Positions 1 through 5,313 of a stretch of 8,899 nucleotides of DNA are shown here, one piece after another. The stretch comes from [Eubacterium] saphenum. GTDB taxonomy: Bacteria; Bacillota; Clostridia; Oscillospirales; Ruminococcaceae. Position 1 is the stretch's first letter. Each line of letters starts with the position of its first letter. The translations under genes were made by a program, and so were the position numbers. Where the stretch lies: the NCBI GenBank assembly GCA_004555635.1, contig SFHN01000038.1:1-8899 (forward strand), written 5' to 3'. A model generated the notes under the pieces. That model saw only the letters and a list, made by a program, of their open reading frames with translations. It ran no database searches and was not told the origin of the DNA.

Positions 1-1247
1 TGACCGTTTTCGGCGGCGAGAGAGAACCAGTAGACTGCCTTTTCGGTGTCCTTCGGTACAAACGCGCCCTTCAGGTACATTATCCCGAGGTTATACTGCG
101 CGATATCCAGCCCCGCGTCCGCCGCTTTTTTGAACCAGCGGAACGCTTCGCCCTCGTCCTTTGCGGTTCCGCTGCCGGTAAACAGACACTTTCCGTAGGA
201 ACACATCGCGCGGATATGCCCCTCCTCTGCGGCACGCTTATAGAACATCGCCGCGCCTACCGCGTCGTTTTCCGCAAGGCAGCGCCGCGCGCTCTGATAG
301 TGCTCCTCGCCGTCGTCGGAGGGTGGCTCGGGGGCTTCCGTTTCGGGAAGCGGCTCTGTCGGAACGCCGTGCTTTATCGCCTTTCGCCAGCGCTTCGCCT
401 GCTCGCTGTCGGTGGCAACGTGCACGCCGTTTTCATAGCACAGCGCGACAACATTCATCGCGTCCTTGTCTCCAAGCCTTGCCGCGTGGAGAAACCGCTC
501 AAATGCCGCTTTTTCGTCGATTTCGCAGGCAATTCCCTCGGCTAAAAAATAGGCGCTCATATATTCCGCCGCCGCAACGCCGTTTTCCGCGCCGCGCAAA
601 AACCACTCGCGCGCTTTCGGCACGTCCTGAATTCCGCCCCTGCCCTCCAGCCGATAGCAGCCCATATAATACTGCGCTTCTCCGCAGTCCTGAAGCGCCG
701 ACAGCTCGAACCAGTAAAGCGCCTTTTCGTAGTCGTGTATGCGGTCGAAATGCCGCCCGAGCGAATACTGCTCGGCAGCGTCGGTGATGTTCTTTTTGCT
801 TTCCGTGGCGGAAGCTGGAAGCGCCTCGCTTTTCTTAAAGCTGACATCGCAGCCAAGCGCCGCGCCAAACGCTTCTACAAGCTCCGTGCAAATCCGCCCT
901 TTTATCCCAAGCTCGTCGCGCAGGCTTTTTATGCACTTTGCGCCTGCCGCGCAGCGAACCTCAAACGGCTTTTCCCTTGCCGCGGACAGCCGCCTTACGC
1001 AACTGTCGTACATTGCTATGTAAATAAGCCGCCGCGCCGTCGTTTCTTTCGGGAAAAGGTCGGCGATAAGAGCGTCGGTGCGCCGTCTGTCCGACAGAAT
1101 ATCCCTGCCGAAGCGCTCGGTTATATACAGCAGTATCCCCTTGATATCGCGTATAGCCTTGCCGCTTTTGTCGTGGACTGTTCTGCAAAATCCGCAGTAA
1201 TCCTGCTTTCTTTCGTCAAACACCTTTCCGCAGCGCTCGCAAATCAC
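1..1247 (-). CDS. Zinc-ribbon, helical domain and Sel1-repeat protein (3' end outside window)
   Basis: An open frame of 415 codons runs off the left edge. Translation starts at GTG 1247-1245, chosen because a strong Shine-Dalgarno AGGGGGT (1256-1262) lies 8 nt upstream; no ATG fits. The N-terminus is a zinc ribbon (C3, C6, C18, C21). Residues about 22-140 form a charged, probably helical domain of a kind that, from memory, occurs next to zinc ribbons and Sel1 repeats in Firmicutes proteins. From about residue 155 to the edge there are about six Sel1-like repeats, recognisable by motifs such as YWFELSA, EWFLRGAENG, RWFKKAADAG and YWFSLAAENG. One spacer between repeats is rich in Pro and Glu. 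There is no signal peptide or membrane segment, so it is probably cytoplasmic. Sel1 repeats are alpha/alpha solenoids that bind proteins, so a scaffold or adaptor role is inferred; the partner is unknown. It has its own promoter and is not in an operon with the upstream MGMT-like gene. Confidence 0.9.
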   Translation of the reverse strand, partial: MICERCGKVFDERKQDYCGFCRTVHDKSGKAIRDIKGILLYITERFGRDILSDRRRTDALIADLFPKETTARRLIYIAMYDSCVRRLSAAREKPFEVRCAAGAKCIKSLRDELGIKGRICTELVEAFGAALGCDVSFKKSEALPASATESKKNITDAAEQYSLGRHFDRIHDYEKALYWFELSALQDCGEAQYYMGCYRLEGRGGIQDVPKAREWFLRGAENGVAAAEYMSAYFLAEGIACEIDEKAAFERFLHAARLGDKDAMNVVALCYENGVHVATDSEQAKRWRKAIKHGVPTEPLPETEAPEPPSDDGEEHYQSARRCLAENDAVGAAMFYKRAAEEGHIRAMCSYGKCLFTGSGTAKDEGEAFRWFKKAADAGLDIAQYNLGIMYLKGAFVPKDTEKAVYWFSLAAENG

Positions 1248-1279
1248 TCTGTCGCACCCCCTCGAGCATATCTTCTTAT

Positions 1280-1308
1280 ATTGTACCACAAAAAACTCTT
1301 TGTGTCAA
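1280..1308 (-). promoter_or_regulatory. Housekeeping promoter of the Sel1-repeat gene
   Basis: On the minus strand TTGACA (1303-1308) and TACAAT (1280-1285) are separated by exactly 17 nt. This is a near-perfect sigma-A promoter. Transcription would start near 1273, leaving a leader of about 25 nt that contains the Shine-Dalgarno at 1256-1262. Confidence 0.85.
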
Positions 1309-1349
1309 TGAAAAGAGGCTGCTCCCGCGGCGCTTTTTCGACAAGCAAA

Positions 1350-1375
1350 GCCCGACAAAGCACACTCTGTCGGGC
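1350..1375 (-). terminator. Probable intrinsic terminator of the MGMT-like gene
   Basis: A perfect 8-bp stem, GCCCGACA (1350-1357) with TGTCGGGC (1368-1375), has a 10-nt loop and lies about 30 nt past the stop codon of the MGMT-like gene. Read on the minus strand it is followed by TTTGCTTGT, a modest T-rich tail. It also separates that gene from the Sel1 gene promoter. Confidence 0.6.
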
Positions 1376-1406
1376 AGTTTCTTATGTAAGCGATTTGCCG
1401 CTCGAT

Positions 1407-1886
1407 TTATTTCAGCCTGAACAGGGCGCGCTCATAATCCTTGACGTAATATCTGATATTTTTTCTCCCCTTTTGAATGATAACGTGACCCTCTTTTTCA
1501 AGCTTTTCTTTTTGCGCCGCCGCGCCCCCGGGGTATTTTTCGTTCAGCTCGCCGTTCGCTTTGAGCGTTCGCCAATAGGGTGTTTCGTTGTCCGAGCGCT
1601 GAAAGCTTGCCCAAGCCGCTATTGACACGAAAATCCCCGCCGTAATCGGCTCGGTGAAGTCCGCTCCCGACTGTTTCGCAAAATATTCCCTGATTTCGCC
1701 GACGGTAATGACCTTCCCGAACGGGACTTTTTTCATCACGGTATCGTAATCAATCGGCGGCGCAAAATACATTCTGTTGCCGCCGTACTTCTCGATGCTT
1801 GCCTTATCGGTTATCGTTTGGAACTTCGGCATATCCTTGCTGTCGTGAAGCATTGCGTTAAAATCCTTTTTCTCCTCGTTAGCCAT
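1407..1886 (-). CDS. MGMT/alkyltransferase-like (ATL) family protein without a catalytic cysteine
   Basis: The product is 159 aa. The start at 1886 (MANEEKK...) is chosen because GGGAGGTGT (1891-1899) is correctly spaced before it; an ATG 16 codons upstream would lie over the promoter. Residues about 52-125 match the winged-helix DNA-binding domain of O6-methylguanine-DNA methyltransferases: VPFGKVITVGEIREYF, then TPYWRTL where the active-site PCHR would be, then the NGELNEKYPGG...Q...LEKEGH segment. The protein has no cysteine at all, so it cannot accept an alkyl group as classical MGMT does. Known ATL proteins bind O6-alkylguanine and pass the lesion to nucleotide excision repair. A short charged N-terminal extension containing SKDMP, and a C-terminal tail YYVKDYE, agree with a Firmicutes group usually labelled 'MGMT family protein'. 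A lesion-recognition role is inferred. It is a single-gene unit with its own promoter and terminator. Confidence 0.9.
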   Translation of the reverse strand: MANEEKKDFNAMLHDSKDMPKFQTITDKASIEKYGGNRMYFAPPIDYDTVMKKVPFGKVITVGEIREYFAKQSGADFTEPITAGIFVSIAAWASFQRSDNETPYWRTLKANGELNEKYPGGAAAQKEKLEKEGHVIIQKGRKNIRYYVKDYERALFRLK

Positions 1887-1905
1887 ACTGACACCTCCCG
1901 ACTTC

Positions 1906-1934
1906 ATTATACTCTGTTTTTTACACCAATGCAA
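1906..1934 (-). promoter_or_regulatory. Promoter of the MGMT-like gene
   Basis: A consensus -10 TATAAT (1906-1911, minus strand) lies just upstream of the Shine-Dalgarno of the MGMT-like gene. A weak -35 candidate TTGCAT (1929-1934) is 17 nt further upstream. The leader would be very short, about 15 nt. Confidence 0.65.
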
Positions 1935-1939
1935 TGAGG

Positions 1940-2290
1940 CGGTTTAGAAAAAAGGAGTTTTTCCTGTCGTTATTTTGAGAAGGAAAGCGAAGGGGGGCGT
2001 CCGTGGCGCCGCCTTTTTTGGACAACTTTGCAACCTCCTGTTGCACCCCCCTAGCTCCCTTTAGCGCTTTAGAGTTTTGTGCATAGCATATAATGCGTGG
2101 CAAGCTTGCGGGGCTCTGCACCACACCCCGCAAGCCTTTTTGAAAAAAGGCTTGACCTAAAAACTTTATTCGCGCTTACGCGCGGGAATTCACCAAAACC
2201 GAATAGCAGGCGCTTTTGACCCCCGCCGTTGATAAACTCACGCCAAACTATCCCTTGACGAAAGGCGGAAAAGCGTGTCGAGGCACTCGA
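1940..2290. repeat. Gene-free, hairpin-rich intergenic region, probable dispersed repeat
   Basis: No convincing gene lies between the MGMT-like promoter and the spoVAE stop codon; the only long frame here runs antisense-like across the spoVAE 3' end and has arginine-rich shadow composition. The segment holds several clean inverted repeats: 2029-2045 (TGCAAC/GTTGCA), 2104-2135 (10-bp stem), 2131-2154 (11-bp stem), 2171-2184 (CGCGC/GCGCG) and 2277-2291 (GTCGAG/CTCGAC). Such compact runs of hairpins with G- or C-tracts resemble repeats scattered through Ruminococcus-like genomes, but that is an impression from memory. Exact boundaries cannot be set from a single copy. Confidence 0.45.
2104..2154. 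repeat. Overlapping inverted repeats that share one arm
   Basis: GCTTGCGGGG (2104-2113) pairs with CCCCGCAAGC (2126-2135) around a 12-nt loop. CAAGCCTTTTT (2131-2141) pairs with AAAAAGGCTTG (2144-2154) around a 2-nt loop. The segment CAAGC (2131-2135) belongs to both stems, so the two hairpins are mutually exclusive. Neither strand shows a run of T directly after the strong GC stem, so this is not a standard terminator. Confidence 0.6.
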
Positions 2291-2291
2291 C
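2277..2291 (-). other. Small stem-loop directly after spoVAE
   Basis: GTCGAG (2277-2282) and CTCGAC (2286-2291) form a 6-bp perfect stem with a 3-nt loop, abutting the spoVAE stop codon. There is no immediate T run on the minus strand (ACGCTTTT follows), so it is at best a weak terminator or a 3'-end stabilising hairpin for the spoVA mRNA. Confidence 0.35.
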
Positions 2292-2669
2292 CTAGGTTTC
2301 GTTGATTTTGCTGCCGCTGTTGAAGATAAGCGCTGCGACAAACCCGAAGAAAATCGCCGCCGCAATTCCCACCGCCGCCGAGGTAAATCCGCCCATAAAC
2401 GCGCCGATAAGCCCGCTTTCGTCAACCGCCTCGCGCACGCCCTTGCTGAGAAGATATCCGAAGCCCGTCAGCGGAACCGTCGCGCCGCCGCCTGCGAAAT
2501 CCACCAGCGGCTTGTACCAGCCGAGCGCGCCGAGAATTACCCCCGCGACAACATACGACGTCAGTATCCTTGCGGGCGTCAGCTTTGTGAGGTCAATCAG
2601 AAGCTGCCCCACAACGCATATAAGCCCCCCGACAACAAACGCCTTTACATACTCCATAAACATATCCAT
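2292..2669 (-). CDS. spoVAE: Stage V sporulation protein AE (SpoVAE/SpoVAEb)
   Basis: A 125-aa, very hydrophobic protein of the SpoVA family, the usual size for SpoVAEb. SpoVA proteins form the inner-spore-membrane channel that loads Ca2+-dipicolinic acid into the forespore and releases it at germination. About four membrane segments are visible (near residues 10-28, 35-52, 60-77 and 85-117). The loop GGGATVPLTGFGYLL parallels GGAGTLVPITGFANAV in SpoVAC of this operon, as expected for two members of the same family. The start at 2669 follows GAGGGTG with short spacing; an internal Met three codons on is a possible alternative. The C-terminal tail NSGSKINET is polar. It is the last gene of the operon, 9 nt after spoVAD. 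Confidence 0.95.
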   Translation of the reverse strand: MDMFMEYVKAFVVGGLICVVGQLLIDLTKLTPARILTSYVVAGVILGALGWYKPLVDFAGGGATVPLTGFGYLLSKGVREAVDESGLIGAFMGGFTSAAVGIAAAIFFGFVAALIFNSGSKINET

Positions 2670-2678
2670 AATACACCC

Positions 2679-3683
2679 TCACTTTGCCGAAAGCTCAACC
2701 GCGTGCGCAATTCCGGGGATACTCTGCCCCTGCTGCACAAGCGTCGGCGACATCAGCGCGCCCGTTGCAACAAACAGCACCCGCGACAGCTCGCCGCTTT
2801 CAATCCGCTTCAGAAAATGCCCGCACATCATCGACGCTCCGCAGCCGCAGCCCGAGCCGCCCGCGTGGACGTCCTGCGTTTCGCGGTCGAATATCATAAG
2901 CCCGCAGTCCTTGTGCTGCTTTTCAATATCAATGCCGTCGCGCCTCAGCAGTTCTTTCAGCATATCGCTTCCGACAAGCCCGAGGTCGCCCGTTATAATC
3001 AGGTCGTAGTTTTCGGGGTGCGTTCCCATATGCTTGAAGTGGCGCGAAATCGTGTCGTATGCCGCGCCTGCCATCGCTGCGCCCATATTGTTGATATCGG
3101 TTATTCCCATATCCTGAATTTTCCCGACCGTTGCCGCGCGGATATACGGCGGCTTCTGCTCCGAGCAGACAATAGCCGCGCCCGCACCCGTCACCGTCCA
3201 CTGCGCGGTGGGAGTTCTGACGCCGCCGTAGTTAAGCGGAAAGCGGAACTGCCGCTCCGCCGAGGAAAAGTGGCTTGACGTAATCGCGGCGGCGTTTTCG
3301 ATATACCCCGCGTTAACCATCGCTCCCGCAAGCAGAAGCCCCTCCGCAAAGGTTGAGCAGGCGCCGTATATTCCGAGAAAGGGAATATACATTTCCCTAA
3401 GCCCGTAGCTTGAACCCGTGCATTGGTTTAGCAAATCGCCCGCTATCATCAAATCCATATCCTCGGGCTGAAGCTGCGCTTTTTCCATAGCCCGCCTTAG
3501 CGCCTTTTGCTGAAACAGACCCTCCGCCTGCTCCCACGTCTGCGCCGAGCTTTTGTTGTCGGGGATAACCTCGTCAAACTCGTTGCCGTAAGGTCCCTCG
3601 CTTTCCGCCTTGCCTACTACCGCGGCATAGCACTTTATAGAAGCGTTGCTGTATCTGAACGTTCTGCCCTCGCAGATTGCCAT
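2679..3683 (-). CDS. spoVAD: Stage V sporulation protein AD (SpoVAD)
   Basis: A 334-aa protein with the hallmarks of SpoVAD: a thiolase/ketoacyl-synthase-like fold with the N-terminal DEVIPDN region, GDLLNQCTGSSYGLRE, FLGIYGACSTFAEGL, the ITSSHFSSAERQFRFPLNYG segment, and the glycine/cysteine-rich AGGSGCGCGASMM near the C-terminus. In Bacillus, SpoVAD is the soluble subunit that sits on the outer face of the inner spore membrane and binds dipicolinic acid directly; it has no condensing activity despite the fold. The length matches the family. It lies 12 nt after spoVAC and 9 nt before spoVAE, indicating one transcript. No membrane segment or signal peptide is seen. There is no sign of damage. 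Confidence 0.98.
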   Translation of the reverse strand: MAICEGRTFRYSNASIKCYAAVVGKAESEGPYGNEFDEVIPDNKSSAQTWEQAEGLFQQKALRRAMEKAQLQPEDMDLMIAGDLLNQCTGSSYGLREMYIPFLGIYGACSTFAEGLLLAGAMVNAGYIENAAAITSSHFSSAERQFRFPLNYGGVRTPTAQWTVTGAGAAIVCSEQKPPYIRAATVGKIQDMGITDINNMGAAMAGAAYDTISRHFKHMGTHPENYDLIITGDLGLVGSDMLKELLRRDGIDIEKQHKDCGLMIFDRETQDVHAGGSGCGCGASMMCGHFLKRIESGELSRVLFVATGALMSPTLVQQGQSIPGIAHAVELSAK

Positions 3684-3695
3684 AGTAATCCCCCC

Positions 3696-4145
3696 TTAAC
3701 CGAAAAATGTTGTGCCGAGATAATAAAGTATCCCGTAAATTATCGAAGCGGAAATGCCGTACACGATAACCGGCCCCGCTATGACGAACATTTTTGCGCC
3801 AAGCCCCGTTACAAGACCCTCCGTCTTGAAATCAAGCGCGGGCGAGGACACCGCGTTTGCAAATCCTGTTATCGGAACGAGCGTACCCGCGCCGCCCACC
3901 TGCGCAATCCTGTCGTATACCTTTAGTCCCGTGAGAAGTACGCTTAAGAAAATCAGCGTCATCGAGGTGAGCGCGCCGGCGTTTTCCTCCGACAAACCGA
4001 GCACCGCGTAGAGGTTAAGCAGCCCCTCGCCGATTGTGCAGATAAGTCCGCCGATAAGAAACGCCATCGGCAGCGTTTTATACATAGCTGATGCGGGAGA
4101 GCGCTTTTTTGCTAGCTCGCCGTACTCGCTGTTTGAAATGTTCAT
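3696..4145 (-). CDS. spoVAC: Stage V sporulation protein AC (SpoVAC)
   Basis: A 149-aa integral membrane protein of the SpoVA family, essentially the usual SpoVAC length. The start at 4145 (MNISNSEYGELAKKRSP...) is chosen from AAAGGGG placed 6 nt upstream and from family length; the frame stays open upstream for 66 more codons, but that part covers the leader and the candidate promoter and is not family-like. After a short soluble N-terminus there are membrane segments near residues 27-47, 55-73 and 115-145, with the family signature GGAGTLVPITGFANAV between them. In Bacillus SpoVAC acts as a mechanosensitive channel for dipicolinic acid. As first gene of a minimal C-D-E operon lacking AA, AB, AEa and AF, it matches the arrangement known from Clostridia. 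Confidence 0.97.
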   Translation of the reverse strand: MNISNSEYGELAKKRSPASAMYKTLPMAFLIGGLICTIGEGLLNLYAVLGLSEENAGALTSMTLIFLSVLLTGLKVYDRIAQVGGAGTLVPITGFANAVSSPALDFKTEGLVTGLGAKMFVIAGPVIVYGISASIIYGILYYLGTTFFG

Positions 4146-4199
4146 AAAAAACCCCTTTCGTTGCGGATATTTTTCCTGTATCGGAAATCTCTCACGAAT

Positions 4200-4228
4200 T
4201 ATTTTGTCGTAAAAAAAGCAATAAATAC
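4200..4228 (-). promoter_or_regulatory. Candidate sigma-G-type promoter of the spoVA operon
   Basis: On the minus strand GTATT (4224-4228) and CAAAATA (4200-4206) are 17 nt apart, close to the sigma-G pattern GNATR - 17/18 - CATNNTA. Transcription would start near 4193, about 50 nt before spoVAC. spoVA operons are known to be switched on by sigma-G in the forespore, so a site is expected here. The match is imperfect at one position in each box. Confidence 0.4.
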
Positions 4229-4237
4229 GAAAAACGC

Positions 4238-4269
4238 CGTGCCAATGTTTTCTGAAAATACTTGGCATG
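4238..4269. promoter_or_regulatory. Interrupted inverted repeat between divergent promoters
   Basis: GCCAA (4241-4245) pairs with TTGGC (4262-4266), extended outward by three pairs including one G-T, and TTTTC (4248-4252) pairs with GAAAA (4254-4258). The right arm covers the -35 box of the plus-strand promoter, and the left arm adjoins the candidate spoVA promoter. It could be an operator or an mRNA hairpin; nothing decides between these. Confidence 0.35.
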
Positions 4270-4290
4270 AATCGCGCATGCATATATAAT
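4262..4290 (+). promoter_or_regulatory. Promoter of the broken lipoprotein gene
   Basis: TTGGCA (4262-4267) and TATAAT (4285-4290) are exactly 17 nt apart, five of six and six of six consensus bases. Transcription would start near 4297, about 50 nt before the ATG at 4350. The retained strong promoter suggests the gene was lost recently or is still transcribed. Confidence 0.75.
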
Positions 4291-4349
4291 AAGAAAAGGA
4301 ATCGCTTAGAATTCCAAACAAAAGACAAAGAAAAGGTGGACAAAAAACA

Positions 4350-4718
4350 ATGGCAGCTGTAAAGAAAATTCTCAGCGCAATTACCGCGGCGGCAATCATC
4401 TTAACATTGACCGCGTGCTGAGCAGAAACAGCAGAACCGTCTGCTGAGCAGCCAAACAGTTCCGAAACAACTTCGGCTTCTTTGGATGAATTAAGCAGCG
4501 CGGAAAGCACGTCAGTTCCCGAACCCGAAGAAACCGAGCCTGCGCCCGAAGAAACCGAGCCTGTGCCCGAAGAAACCGAGCCTGTGCCTGAAGAAACCGA
4601 GCCTGCGCCCGCAGTAACCGAGCCTACGCCCGCAGAAACCGAGCCTGCGCCCGTAGAAACCAAACCCGCCGCGACAACACCCGACCACTCGACCGACCGA
4701 AATTTTACTGTCTGTTGA
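4350..4718 (+). pseudogene. Lipoprotein with Pro-Glu-Thr heptad linker, interrupted by TGA right after the lipobox Cys
   Basis: ATG 4350 follows AAAGGTGG (4333-4340). The first 23 codons are a textbook lipoprotein signal: MAAVKKILSA, a hydrophobic core, then the lipobox LTAC with Cys23. Codon 24 (4419-4421) is TGA. The same frame then stays open to 4718 and encodes a Ser/Glu/Thr-rich stretch and seven heptads of the type PEETEPA, a typical extracellular spacer in Gram-positive lipoproteins, with no folded domain after it. A single base change (for instance GGA to TGA; Gly commonly follows the lipobox Cys) would explain the stop. The frame ends in DRNFTVC followed by TGA, where the last Cys codon and the stop are part of the 80-bp inverted-repeat segment, so the 3' part of the gene has probably been lost too. 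Alternatives are a sequencing error at 4419 or a functional 23-residue peptide. Original function unknown. Confidence 0.75.
4524..4670 (+). repeat. Seven 21-bp tandem repeats encoding PxxTxPx heptads
   Basis: Seven in-frame 21-bp units code for PEETEPA, PEETEPV, PEETEPV, PEETEPA, PAVTEPT, PAETEPA and PVETKPA. The first four are nearly identical in DNA and the last three have diverged. This is a coding tandem repeat, of a kind prone to gain or lose units by slippage. Confidence 0.9.
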
Positions 4719-4792
4719 AAACTATGTTGAAACCGTTGACAACTGTGCAGTCTTTTACACAATATAATGTGTTTACCCCTTAGTTTTCAACA
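4713..4792. mobile_element. 80-bp segment with perfect 12-bp terminal inverted repeats (MITE-like)
   Basis: TGTTGAAAACTA (4713-4724) is matched by its exact reverse complement TAGTTTTCAACA (4781-4792), with 56 nt between. Inside are two further GTTGAAAAC-like copies (4726-4734, 4735-4743) and a small palindrome ACACA/TGTGT (4757-4772). The segment sits at the junction of two converging genes, and each arm provides the final 'TGT TGA' of the gene running into it. This is what insertion of a small element into coding DNA would give. The internal spacing is too long for a terminator and no T run follows. I see no clear target-site duplication. Confidence 0.45.
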
Positions 4793-5143
4793 TTTCGTAG
4801 AATAGTCCGCAAATATTACAAAATGCCCACCAGCCGTCCGAATTACCGTTAACAATGGGATATCAACGTTCTTTTCGTTCCCGAGATACACCCGCGTTGT
4901 CCATAGAATGTTTACAATCGGTATATGTTTTTCCTTGCGGAATACTATTCCGCTTTGTATAATTATATCATTTATCGTCAGTGTGTATTTTATCGAGTGG
5001 AAAAAACCCGTCCACCAAAGCGCGAAAAATACCGCCGCGCCTATGGGAATATACCCGTACTTCGGCGCAGCAAAAAACAGCAGCGCCGCCGCGCCCGCTG
5101 TGAGTACAAGCACCGCTATGAACACCCCGCAGCGCTTTTTCAT
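4787..5143 (-). CDS. Two-TM membrane protein with bacterial PH domain (YdbS/YdbT-like), probably truncated
   Basis: A 118-aa product. Residues about 5-26 and 30-48 are membrane segments with a short turn between them, followed by a bacterial PH domain (bPH2/DUF304-like): SIKYTLTINDIIIQSGIVFRK, then HIPIVNILWTTRV, then the typical LTVIRTAGGHFVIFA strand pair. Family members usually continue for some 15-20 residues with a final helix, but this one stops at DYSTKC, and the last codon and stop lie in the right arm of the 80-bp inverted-repeat segment. Truncation by insertion is inferred. The start at 5143 is preceded by GGGTGATAGGAAG, giving an acceptable Shine-Dalgarno. No strong promoter is visible upstream. 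The biochemical role of such proteins is largely unknown. The gene diverges from the MarR gene, but a regulatory link is only possible, not shown. Confidence 0.75.
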   Translation of the reverse strand: MKKRCGVFIAVLVLTAGAAALLFFAAPKYGYIPIGAAVFFALWWTGFFHSIKYTLTINDIIIQSGIVFRKEKHIPIVNILWTTRVYLGNEKNVDIPLLTVIRTAGGHFVIFADYSTKC

Positions 5144-5190
5144 CTTCCTATCACCCGCTTTTCAGATATCGAATGATATTAAAATGCTCG

Positions 5191-5200
5191 CGGTTGATTA
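5191..5200. promoter_or_regulatory. Possible second, degenerate MarR half-site
   Basis: CGGTTGATTA matches the left half of the main palindrome, CGGTTAACTA, at 8 of 10 positions, and lies between the MarR promoter and the divergent PH-domain gene. The other half is not conserved. It may be a weak extra binding site or chance. Confidence 0.25.
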
Positions 5201-5235
5201 AAATTATGCAAACCGCCGAAATTGAGCGCACGCTA

Positions 5236-5264
5236 TTGACATTACAAGCAAAGAGCGGTAAAAT
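5236..5264 (+). promoter_or_regulatory. Promoter of the marR-ABC transporter operon
   Basis: TTGACA (5236-5241) and TAAAAT (5259-5264) are separated by 17 nt: a perfect -35 and a five-of-six -10. Transcription is expected to start near 5271, inside the palindrome that follows, so a bound repressor would block the start site. Confidence 0.85.
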
Positions 5265-5266
5265 TA

Positions 5267-5286
5267 ACACGGTTAACTAACCGTGT
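5267..5286. promoter_or_regulatory. Operator palindrome, probable MarR binding site
   Basis: ACACGGTTAACTAACCGTGT is a 20-bp perfect palindrome starting 2 nt after the -10 box and covering the predicted transcription start. Its length and GTTAACTAAC core are typical of MarR-family operators. The adjacent gene encodes a MarR protein, so autorepression of the operon is the natural reading. Confidence 0.8.
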
Positions 5287-5313
5287 AAAATATTTTGAAA
5301 GGCGGGTGAGAAT

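Noticed and set aside
735..1625. Long plus-strand reading frame of 296 codons
   Set aside because: It lies antisense to the Sel1-repeat and MGMT-like genes, crosses both of their control regions and has arginine/alanine-rich shadow composition.
2089..2094. TATAAT within the repeat block as a promoter
   Set aside because: No acceptable -35 box 16-18 nt upstream and no gene downstream on the plus strand.
2069..2425. Minus-strand frame of 118 codons over the intergenic repeat
   Set aside because: It overlaps spoVAE out of frame, is Arg/Ser-rich, and runs through the hairpin cluster; no ribosome binding site or family resemblance.
2302..3009. Plus-strand frame of 235 codons opposite spoVAE and spoVAD
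   Set aside because: The opposite strand encodes unmistakable SpoVA proteins; this frame is Pro/Ser/Thr-rich mirror sequence with no recognisable domain.
4419..4421. TGA as selenocysteine or a reassigned codon
   Set aside because: Neighbouring genes use TGA as a normal stop, no bacterial SECIS-like hairpin is evident just downstream, and a position after the lipobox Cys makes no sense for selenocysteine.
4524..4670. Regular 21-bp repeats as a possible CRISPR array
   Set aside because: The units are contiguous, in frame and encode PxxTxPx heptads; there are no spacers and no cas genes.
4690..4767. Shifted frame continuing the lipoprotein as PTEILLSVENYVETVDNC... to TAA
   Set aside because: It looks protein-like and could mark a frameshift, but it lies mostly inside the inverted-repeat segment and is too short to recognise, so chance cannot be excluded.
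4736..4768. TTGACA and TATAAT boxes on the plus strand
   Set aside because: The spacing is 21 nt, outside the workable range, and no gene follows on that strand.
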